A stretch of 64,000 nt of DNA, taken from the NCBI GenBank assembly GCA_964019135.1, contig OZ025248.1, positions 10,051,574 through 10,115,573 on the forward strand, read 5' to 3'. The stretch comes from Arenicola marina (lineage: Eukaryota > Annelida > Polychaeta > Arenicolidae). The position numbers and the translations under genes were made by a program. Below the pieces are notes generated by a model. That model worked only from the letters and a program-made list of their open reading frames with translations, was not told the DNA's origin and ran no database searches. This document shows positions 57,801 through 63,930 of the stretch, piece after piece (position 1 is the stretch's first letter; every line of letters starts with the position of its first letter).

Positions 57801-60800
57801 CAGGTGAGTTGGAGTTTGGTGGCAAATAAGACCTTTTCCGGCGTAGCGCGTGACCTTAGACAGCAATAACGATGGAATACCTCTCCCCAGATGCACCATT
57901 TGCTCATCGTATATTTTTGATGAAGTAGAACGCAAAGTTATGAATTGTAAATGTTCAGCTTGAGTGCATCTGAGAAGACGAATGACCCTAGTGATTGCTG
58001 AAGTGACCGGAGTAGTGACGTGTTGCCATGAGCTAATGGCGATCATTAATTGTGTCTGGCTTGTGTTTTCAGATTTCGACGAATGCGCCAGCAACCCATG
58101 CCAAAATGGTGGCACGTGTACTGACGCGGTGAACGGCTACTCATGTGCTTGTGTTGCTGGTTACGTAGACAACGAGTGCCAGACAGGTGAGTTGGGGTTT
58201 GGTGGCAAATAAGGCCTTTTCCGGCGTAGCGCGTGACCTTAGACAGCAATAACGATGGAATACCTCTCCCCAGATGCACCATTTGCTCATCGTGTATCGT
58301 TGATGAAGTAGAAAGCAAAGTTATGAATTGTAAATGTTCAGCTTGAGTGCATCTGAGAAGACGAATGACCCTAGTGATTGCTGAAGTGACCGGAGTAGTG
58401 ACGTCCTGTTATGAGCTAATGGTGATCATTAATTGTGTCTGGCTTGTGTTTTCAGATTTCGACGAATGCGCCAGCAACCCATGCCAAAATGGTGGCACCT
58501 GTACTGACGCGGTGAATGGCTACTCATGTGCTTGTGTTGCTGGTTACGTAGACAACGAGTGCCAGACAGGTGAGTTTGAGTTTGGTGGCAAATAAGACCT
58601 TTTCCGGCGTAGCGCGTGACCTTAGACAGCAATAACGATGGAATACCTCTCCCCAGATGCACCATTTGCTCATCGTATATTGTTGATGAAGTAGAAAGCA
58701 AAGTTATGAATTGTAAATGTTCAGCTTGAGTGCATCTGAGAAGACGAATGACCCTAGTGATTGCTGAAGTGACCGGAGTAGTGACGTGTTGCCATGAGCT
58801 AATGGTGATCATTAATTGTGTCTGGCTTGTGCTTTCAGATTTCGACGAATGCGCCAGCAACCCATGCCAAAATGGTGGCACGTGTACTGACGCGGTGAAC
58901 GGCTACTCATGTGCTTGTGTTGCTGGTTACGTAGACAACGAGTGCCAGACAGGTGAGTTTGAGTTTGGTGGCAAATAAGGCCTTTTCCGGCGTAGCGCGT
59001 GACCTTAGACAGCAATAACGATGGAATACCTCTCCCCAGATGCACCATTTGCTCATCGTATATTGTTGATGAAGTGGAACGCAAAGTTATGAATTGTAAA
59101 TGTTCAGCTTGAGTGCATCTGAGAAGACGAATGACCCTAGTGATTGGTGAATTGACCGGAGTAGTGACGTGCTGTCATGAGCTAATGGTGATCATTAATT
59201 GTGTCTGGCTTGTGTTTTCAGATTTCGACGAATGCGCCAGCAACCCATGCCAAAATGGTGGCACGTGTACTGACGCGGTGAACGGCTACTCATGTGCTTG
59301 TGTTGCTGGTTACGTAGACAACGAGTGCCAGACAGGTGAGTTTGAGTTTGGTGGCAAATAAGACCTTTTCCGGCGTAGCGCGTGACCTTAGACAGCAATA
59401 ACGATGGAATACCTCTCCCCAGATGCACCATTTGCTCATCGTATATTGTTGATGAAGTAGAAAGCGAAGTTATGAATTGTAAATGTTTAGCTTGAGTGCA
59501 TCTGAGAAGACGAATGACCCTAGTGATTGCTGAAGTGACCGGAGTAGTGACGTGCTGTCATAAACTAATGGCGATCATTAATTGTGTCTGGCTTGTGTTT
59601 TCAGATTTCGACGAATGCGCCAGCAACCCATGCCAAAATGGTGGCACGTGTACTGACGCGGTGAATGGCTACTCATGTGCTTGTGTTGCTGGTTACGTAG
59701 GCAACGAGTGCCAGACAGGTGAGTTGGAGTTTGGTGGCAAAAAAGACCTTTTCCGGCGTAGCGCGTGACCTTAGACAGCAATAACGATGGAATACCTCTC
59801 CCCAGATGCACCATTTGCTCATCGTATATTGTTGATGAAGTAGAAAGCAAAGTTATGAATTGTAAATGTTCAGCTTGAGTGCATCTGAGAAGACGAATGA
59901 CCCTAGTGATTGCTGAAGTGCCCGGAGTAGTGACGTGCTATCATAAGCTAATGGCGATCATTAATTGTGTCTGGCTTGTGTTTTCAGATTTCGACGAATG
60001 CGCCAGCAACCCATGCCAAAATGGTGGCACGTGTACTGACGCGGTGAACGGCTACTCATGTGCTTGTGTTGCTGGTTACGTAGACAACGAGTGCCAGACA
60101 GGTGAGTTTGAGTTTGGTGGCAAATAAGACCTTTTCCGGCGTAGCGCGTGACCTTAGACAGCAATAACGATGGAATACCTCTCCCCAGATGCACCAATGG
60201 CTCATCGTATATCGTTGATGAAGTAGAAAGCAAAGTTATGAATTGTAAATGTTCAGCTTGAGTGCATCTGAGAAGACGAATGACCCTAGTGATTGCTGAA
60301 GTGACCGGAGTAGTGACGTGCTGTCATAAACTAATGGCGATCATTAATGGTGTCTGGCTTGTGTTTTCAGATTTCGACGAATGCGCCAGCAACCCATGCC
60401 AAAATGGTGGCACGTGTACTGACGCGGTGAATGGCTACTCATGTGCTTGTGTTGCTGGTTACGTAGACAACGAGTGCCAGACAGGTGAGTTGGAGTTTGG
60501 TGGCAAATAAGACCTTTTCCGGCGTAGCGCGTGACTTTAGACAGCAATAACGATGGAATACCTCTCCCCAGATGCACCATTTGCTCATCGTATAATGTTG
60601 ATGAAGTAGAAAGCAAAGTTATGAATTGTAAATGTTCAGCTTGAGTGCATCTGAGAAGACGAATGACCCTAGTGATTGGTGAAGTGACCGGAGTAGTGAC
60701 GTCCTGTTATGAGCTAATGGTGATCATTAATTGTGTCTGGCTTGTGTTTTCAGATTTCGACGAATGCGCCAGCAACCCATGCCAAAATGGTGGCACGTGT

Positions 60801-63800
60801 ACTGACGCGGTGAACGGCTACTCATGTGCTTGTGTGGCTGGTTACGTAGACAACGAGTGCCAGACAGGTGAGTTGGAGTTTGGTGGCAAATAAGACTTTC
60901 CCGGCGTGGCGTGTAACCTTAGACAGCAATAACGATGGAATACCTCTCCCCAGATGCACCATTTGCTCATCGTATATTGTTGATGAAGTAGAAAGCAAAG
61001 TTATGAATTGTAAATGTTCAGCTTGAGTGGATCTGAGAAGACGAATGACCCTAGTGATTGGTGAAGTGACCGGAGTAGTGACGTCCAGTCATGAGCTAAT
61101 GGTGATCATTAATTGTGTCTGGCTTGTGTTTTCAGATTTTGACGAATGCGCCAGCAACCCATGCCAAAATGGTGGCACGTGTACTGACACGGTGAATGGC
61201 TACTCATGTGCTTGTGTTGCTGGTTACGTAGACAACGAGTGCCAGACAGGTGAGTTGGAGTATGGTGGCAAATAAGACATTTTCCGGCGTAGCGCGTAAC
61301 CTTAGACAGCAATAACGATGGAATACCTCTCCCCAGATGCACCATTTGCTCATCGTATATTGTTGATGAAGTAGAAAGCGAAGTTATGAATTGTAAATGT
61401 TTAGCTTGAGTGCATCTGAGAAGACGAATGACCCTAGTGATTGGTGAATTGACCGGAGTAGTGACGTGCTGTCATGAGCTAATGGTGATCATTAATTGTG
61501 TCTGGCTTGTTTTTTCAGATTTCGACGAATGCGCCAGCAACCCATGCCAAAATGGTGGCACGTGTACCGACGCGGTGAATGGCTACTCATGTGCTTGTGT
61601 TGCTGGTTACGTAGACAACGAGTGCCAGACAAGTGAGTTGGAGTTTGGTGGCAAATAAGACCTTTTCCGGCGTAGCACGTGACCTTAGACAGCAATAACG
61701 ATGGAATACCTCTCCCCAGGTGCACCATTTGCTCATCGTATATTGTTGATGAAGTAGAAAGCAAAGTTATGAATTGTAAATGTTCAGCTTGAGTGCATCT
61801 GAGAAGACGAATGACCCTAGTGATTGGTGAAGTGACCGGAGTAGTGACGTCCTGTTATGAGCTAATGGTGATCATTAATTGTGTCTGGCTTGTGTTTTCA
61901 GATTTCGACGAATGCGCCAGCAACCCATGCCAAAATGGTGGCACCTGTACTGACGCGGTGAATGGCTACTCATGTGCTTGTGTTGCTGGTTACGTAGACA
62001 ACGAGTGCCAGACAGGTGAGTTGGAGTTTGGTGGCAAATAAGACCTTTTCCGGCGTAGCGTGTAACCTTAGACAGCAATAACGATGGAATACCTCTCCCC
62101 AGATGCACCATTTGCTCATCGTATATTGTTGATGAAGTAGAAAGCAAAGTTATGAATTGTAAATGTTCAGCTTGAGTGGATCTGAGAAGACGAATGACCC
62201 TAGTGATTGGTGAAGTGACCGGAGTGGTGACGTGCAGTCATGAGCTAATGGTGATCATTAATTGTGTCTGGCTTCTGTTTTCAGATTTTGACGAATGCGC
62301 CAGCAACCCATGCCAAAATGGTGGCACGTGTACTGACGCGGTGAATGGCTACTCATGTGCTTGTGTTGCTGGTTACGTAGACAACGAGTGCCAGACAGGT
62401 GAGTTGGAGTATGGTGGCAAATAAGACATTTTCCGGCGTAGCGCGTAACCTTAGACAGCAATAACGATGGAATACCTCTCCCCAGATGCACCATTTGCTC
62501 ATCGTATATTGTTGATGAAGTAGAAAGCGAAGTTATGAATTGTAAATGTTTAGCTTGAGTGCATCTGAGAAGACGAATGACCCTAGTGATTGGTGAATTG
62601 ACCGGAGTAGTGACGTGCTGTCCTGAGCTAATGGTGATCATTAATTGTGTCTGGCTTGTGTTTTCAGATTTCGACGAATGCGCCAGCAACCCATGCCAAA
62701 ATGGTGGCACGTGTACTGACGCGGTGAACGGCTACTCATGTGCTTGTGTTGCTGGTTACGTAGACAACGAGTGCCAGACAGGTGAGTTGGAGTTTGGTGG
62801 CAAATAAGACCTTTTCCGGCGTAGCGTGTGACCTTAGACAGCAATAACGATGGAATACCTCTCCCCAGATGCACCATTGGCTCATCGTATATCGTTGATG
62901 AAGTAGAAAGCAAAGTTATGAATTGTAAATGTTCAGCTTGAGTGCATCTGAGAAGACGAATGACCCTAGGGATTGCTGAAGTGACCGGAGTAGTGACGTG
63001 CTGTCATAAGCTAATGGCGATCATTAATTGTGTCTGGCTTGTGTTTTCAGATTTCGACGAATGCGCCAGCAACCCATGCCAAAATGGTGGCACGTGTACT
63101 GACGCGGTGAATGGCTACTCATGTGCTTGTGTTGCTGGTTACGTAGACAACGAGTGCCAGACAGGTGAGTTGGAGTTTGGTGGCAAATAAGACCTTTTCC
63201 GGCGTAGCGCGTGACCTTAGACAGCAATAACGAGGGAATACCTCTCCCCAGATGCACCATTTGCTCATCGTATATTGTTGATGAAGTAGAAAGCAAAGTT
63301 ATGAATTGTAAATGTTCAGCTTGAGTGCTTCTGAGAAGACGAATGACCCTAGTGATTGCTGAAGTGACCGGAGTAGTGACGTGTTGCCATGAGCTAATGG
63401 TGATCATTAATTGTGTCTGGCTTGTGTTTTCAGATTTCGACGAATGCGCCAGCAACCCATGCCAAAATGGTGGCACGTGTACTGACGCGGTGAACGGCTA
63501 CTCATGTGCTTGTGTTGCTGGTTACGTAGACAACGAGTGCCAGACAGGTGAGTTGGAGTTTGGTGGCAAATAAGACCTTTTCCGGCGTAGCGCGTGACCT
63601 TAGACATCAATAACGATGGAATACCTCTCCCCAGATGCACCATTTGCTCATCGTATATTGTTGATGAAGTAGAAAGCAAAGTTATGAATTGTAAATGTTC
63701 AGCTTGAGTGCATCTGACAAGACGAATGACCCTAGTGATTGCTGAAGTGACCGGAGTGGTGACGTGCAGTCATGAGCTAATGGTGATCATTAATTGTGTC

Positions 63801-63930
63801 TGGCTTCTGTTTTCAGATTTTGACGAATGCGCCAGCAACCCATGCCAAAATGGTGGCACGTGTACTGACACGGTGAATGGCTACTCATGTGCTTGTGTTG
63901 CTGGTTACGTAGACAACGAGTGCCAGACAG
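233..63930 (+). CDS. Internal part of a giant EGF-repeat protein gene (167 exons)
   Basis: Seen: 167 exons of 114 bp, all + strand, all phase 1-1, each translating as one EGF-like domain. After splicing, the last base of one exon (G) joins AT of the next to make Asp, giving a 38-residue repeat that begins [16 protein letters not shown] and ends GYVDNECQT. The six cysteines follow EGF order, and six residues separate C6 from the next C1, the spacing found between tandem Notch domains. Known family: calcium-binding EGF arrays form stiff extracellular rods in Notch, fibrillin and fibropellin-like proteins. Inferred: a secreted or membrane-anchored adhesion, matrix or receptor protein whose ends lie outside the window. 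Exon starts: U1-U18 are listed under the left flank; U19-U81 at 7135+383k; U82-U116 at 31263+383k; U117-U135 at 44667+383k; U136-U159 at 51945+383k; U160-U167 at 61136+383k. Orthology to any named gene cannot be decided from repeats alone. Confidence 0.85.
347..615 (+). other. Reference intron (269 bp) between U1 and U2
   Basis: This phase-1 intron starts GTGAGT and ends GTTTTCAG. Reading on from the exon meets TAA about nine codons in (after FGGK), so retention truncates the protein. The intron is not a multiple of three. A good branch-point candidate, CTAAT, lies about 37 nt before the acceptor (576-580 here). A second AG preceded by TGTT lies 114 nt upstream of the true exon start and is followed at once by an in-frame TGA. 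No transposon, hairpin RNA or independent gene is visible inside it. The same intron recurs through the window with scattered substitutions. Confidence 0.88.
2150..2646 (+). CDS. Exon pair U6 and U7 lacking one Ca2+-ligand Asp (FAEC)
   Basis: Exons 2150-2263 and 2533-2646 both read GCC for GAC at the third residue, so the D-x-D-E motif becomes D-x-A-E (changed base at 2156 and 2539). The consensus position is normally Asp or Asn, so calcium affinity of these two domains should fall and the rod may flex here. Both units also share the donor-side variant GTTGGGG and the downstream GCATGTGACC, so they are a recent 383-bp duplication of one altered unit. Six cysteines and the glycosylation motifs are intact. 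Confidence 0.85.
2310..3055 (+). other. Two introns with an extended in-frame opening ahead of U7 and U8
   Basis: The TGA that normally closes the exon frame about 112 nt upstream of the exon is TCA at 2421-2423 and 2804-2806. The frame therefore stays open over 2310-2672 and 2693-3055, about 120 codons each, including most of the intron plus the exon. The same change creates a new AG (CTTCAG ending at 2424 and 2807) next to the existing TGTTCAG (ending at 2418 and 2801). Use of either would add exactly 36 or 38 in-frame codons to the exon. The added residues show no EGF features. Whether this is spliced is unknown; the constitutive acceptor is intact. Confidence 0.5.
4451..5714 (+). repeat. 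Local dimer repeat U12-U13 and U14-U15
   Basis: Two consecutive 2-unit blocks (about 767 bp each) alternate the same pair of types. The first member has GAATGCCAGACCG at the exon end. The second has GCTGTAATGAGCTCATGG in the upstream intron, and the intron after it carries AATAAAACC with the ATGAATTCAT cassette. This is a shorter-period higher-order pattern than the core and points to separate local duplication in the left flank. U13 gained private changes (Thr to Ile, Ala to Pro) after the duplication. Confidence 0.75.
4834..4947 (+). CDS. Variant exon U13: lost O-fucose site, Ala to Pro
   Basis: The codon before C3 is ATA (Ile) rather than Thr (changed base 4876). The C2-x4-[ST]-C3 consensus for protein O-fucosyltransferase 1 is therefore absent in this domain only. 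A second private change gives CVPGY instead of CVAGY (4917). The O-glucose motif, Ca2+ motif and cysteines are unchanged, and the splice sites are normal. Confidence 0.8.
7135..17589 (+). CDS. Core exons U19-U46
   Basis: Twenty-eight 114-bp exons start at 7135 and then every 383 bp, the last at 17476. Differences between them are few: AAT/AAC (silent) in NGYS, ACG/ACC (silent) in GGTC, TTC/TTT (silent) in U30, Ala to Thr between C4 and C5 (CTC) in U19, U33 and U35, and Val to Met in U28. Introns show recurrent types: TCCTGTTATGAGC (U24, U31, U37, U43), GTGTGTTCAG acceptors (U21, U26, U29, U40), GACCAGAG or GACCAGGG (U22, U27, U38, U41, U45) and GATTGGTG (U23, U28, U30, U36, U39, U42). Type order here is irregular, with 6- and 7-unit spacing between TCCTGTTATGAGC units. 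Confidence 0.88.
7135..52058 (+). CDS. Nine scattered exons with Thr between C4 and C5
   Basis: Exons starting at 7135, 12497, 13263, 27434, 40838, 45816, 49263, 50029 and 51945 read YSCTC instead of YSCAC (GCT to ACT). All but the first come from one intron type (GTGTTGCC plus ATGGCGATC). The variant is carried as part of a unit type that has been copied around the array, not as independent mutations. The residue between C4 and C5 is variable in EGF domains and Thr is common there, so no loss of function is expected. Confidence 0.82.
10582..10695 (+). CDS. Variant exon U28: Val to Met
   Basis: The codon before NGYSC is ATG instead of GTG, seen only in this unit. It falls in the spacer between C3 and C4, where many residues are tolerated. 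The Asp hydroxylation motif (C-x-D-x4-Y-x-C) stays intact. This private change helps date unit duplications: the corresponding unit 96 positions to the right (U124) still has Val, so the change came after that copying event. Confidence 0.8.
17859..21305 (+). repeat. Nine-unit higher-order segment U47-U55
   Basis: Exons start at 17859 and every 383 bp to 20923. The block opens with a TCCTGTTATGAGC unit (U47). It then runs through a common type, a GACCAGGG type with the private AAGATGAATG change (U49, near 18526), common, GTGTGTTCAG, KLLAII, common, GACCAGGG and common units. The next TCCTGTTATGAGC unit comes nine units (3,447 bp) later at U56, followed two units on by the same AAGATG variant (U58, near 21973). 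The AAGATG pair 3,447 bp apart is direct evidence of a multi-unit copy event. Confidence 0.82.
20540..31759 (+). repeat. Long-range duplication, left copy (35-unit offset)
   Basis: Unit types U54-U83 match U89-U118 in order, 13,404 bp apart, with two notable differences (AAGATG only in U58; U66 and U101 differ in type). The strongest support is in U69-U83, whose irregular order is repeated exactly. Three otherwise rare intron variants are shared at the same offset: CTCGCCC (30305 and 43709), CGATAATAACC (31061 and 44465), and GACCAGGG combined with KLLAII (U81 and U116). Exact breakpoints need a dot plot. Confidence 0.82.
21306..26667 (+). repeat. Two adjacent 7-unit higher-order repeats (U56-U62, U63-U69)
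   Basis: Blocks 21306-23986 and 23987-26667 are each seven units (2,681 bp). Both have the same type order: TCCTGTTATGAGC, common, GACCAGGG, common, GTGTGTTCAG, KLLAII (CTATT branch region) and GATTGGTG with the GTTTGAGTTTGGTGTC donor side. Exons start every 383 bp from 21306 to 26285 and are all intact. The same order returns at U91-U97 and, with one substituted type, at U98-U104. This is the basic higher-order repeat of the array core. Confidence 0.85.
26668..34440 (+). CDS. Core exons U70-U90
   Basis: Exons start at 26668 and every 383 bp to 30881 (U81), then at 31263 (U82) and every 383 bp to 34327 (U90). A repeated three-unit motif lies here: the order GTGTGTTCAG, GACCAGGG, GATTGGTG occurs at U74-U76 and again at U77-U79. 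The single 382-bp step follows a complex change in the intron before U82 (CGATAATAACC at 31061 instead of CGATGGAATACC). U72 carries the YSCTC variant. U85 has the private intron change ATCCTT (32384). Confidence 0.88.
32412..33674 (+). repeat. Four-unit segment U85-U88, copied 38 units to the right
   Basis: U85-U88 correspond to U123-U126 (46965-48227), 14,553 bp away. Shared rare variants are ATCCTTAATT (32384 and 46937) and GAAAGTAAAG (33421 and 47974), and the type order is the same. The offset differs by three units from the neighbouring 35-unit duplication. Three units were therefore gained on the right or lost on the left between the two matching stretches. Confidence 0.78.
33944..45163 (+). 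repeat. Long-range duplication, right copy (35-unit offset)
   Basis: This is the partner of 20540-31759. Exons start at 33944 and every 383 bp to 44285 (U116), then at 44667 and 45050. It contains two further 7-unit blocks (34710-37390 and 37391-40071) and the second copy of the irregular stretch U104-U118. Private changes that arose after duplication include GACCGTTTCC near 37151 and CCCAGCTGC near 39508. To the right the match with the left copy stops after U118, and a different offset (38 units) takes over at U123. Confidence 0.82.
34710..40071 (+). repeat. Two more 7-unit higher-order repeats (U91-U97, U98-U104)
   Basis: Blocks 34710-37390 and 37391-40071 repeat the order described at 21306-26667. 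In the second block the fourth unit (U101) is a GATTGGTG type instead of the common type, and its intron partner changes with it. This suggests a patch of gene conversion or a crossover inside the block. All fourteen exons (34710 to 39689 in 383-bp steps) are open. Confidence 0.82.
45433..53207 (+). CDS. Core exons U119-U139
   Basis: Exons start at 45433 and every 383 bp to 51561 (U135), then at 51945 (U136) and every 383 bp to 53094. U120, U129, U131 and U136 carry YSCTC. U126 has the silent TTT codon that also marks U30. The order of U123-U131 repeats that of U27-U35 almost unit for unit, 36,766 bp away, so this stretch is related to the left part of the core rather than to its immediate neighbours. 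Confidence 0.88.
46965..50142 (+). repeat. Segment U123-U131 related to U27-U35 (96-unit offset)
   Basis: Two rare changes are shared at 36,766 bp: the TTC to TTT exon change (11352 and 48118) and GTAACC in a TCCTGTTATGAGC unit (11663 and 48429). The surrounding type order also agrees, then continues at 97 units after one extra GATTGGTG unit (U132/U133). The left counterpart is 10199-13376. U28 Met and U123 ATCCTT are later private changes. Confidence 0.75.
51781..51810 (+). repeat. Possible recombination joint in the intron before U136
   Basis: The intron reads GATGGAAGTAGAACGC. Other units read either GATGGAGTAGAAAGC or GATGAAGTAGAACGC. The one-base-longer sequence here combines the GG of the first with the AACGC of the second and makes this unit 384 bp. 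A crossover or conversion edge with slippage explains it well; a simple one-base insertion is the alternative. Confidence 0.5.
53477..59335 (+). CDS. Exons U140-U155 with an 8-unit partial repeat
   Basis: Exons start at 53477 and every 383 bp to 59222. U140-U144 and U148-U152 match in type at an 8-unit offset (3,064 bp). Both sets contain an unusual unit with GCGAAGTT, TTTAGCTT and GGTGAATTGACC in its intron (U141 and U149), and a CGTAACC variant two units later. U145 and U154 share the GTGCTTTCAG acceptor. U141 has ACA and U153 ACC for the Thr of GGTC (silent). U155 keeps the GAATTGACC intron. This region is the transition between the homogenised core and the diverse right flank. Confidence 0.86.
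59605..59718 (+). CDS. Variant exon U156 with the canonical EGF glycine
   Basis: This is the only exon with GYVGNEC instead of GYVDNEC (GAC to GGC at 59701). It restores the Gly that most EGF domains have at this position between C5 and C6. The intron after it is also odd: T to A at 59742 removes the TAA that normally stops intron read-through, so the frame runs on for a further eight codons. Splice sites are normal. Whether Gly is ancestral or a reversion cannot be told from one copy. Confidence 0.8.
59605..63930 (+). CDS. Right-flank exons U156-U167
   Basis: Exons start at 59605, 59988, 60371, 60754, 61136, 61519, 61902, 62285, 62668, 63051, 63434 and 63817. U160 and U167 have Thr for Ala before VNGYSC, and U160, U163 and U167 have the CAGTCATGAGC intron, both otherwise found only in the far left flank. 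U163 and U167 share a CTTCTGTTTTCAG acceptor. U160, U163 and U167 use TTT for the Phe of DFDEC. The 382-bp step before U160 comes from GACTTTCCCGGCG. The array is still running at the window end. Confidence 0.88.
61519..61632 (+). CDS. Variant exon U161 with altered last base
   Basis: The exon ends CAA|GTGAGT instead of CAG|GTGAGT (61632). The donor GT is kept but the exon-end match to U1 is weaker. After splicing the junction codon becomes AAT, so the first residue of the next domain (U162) is Asn instead of Asp, still allowed by the [DN]-x-[DN]-[EQ]-C calcium motif. The acceptor of this exon is also unusual (TTGTTTTTTCAG, a longer pyrimidine run). A silent ACC for ACT lies after C3. Confidence 0.78.

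Noticed and set aside
233-63930. Assignment to Notch, fibrillin, fibropellin or another named gene
   Set aside because: The domain is generic calcium-binding EGF and the window lacks any non-EGF domain (LNR, TB, CUB, avidin-like, laminin G) that would separate these families.
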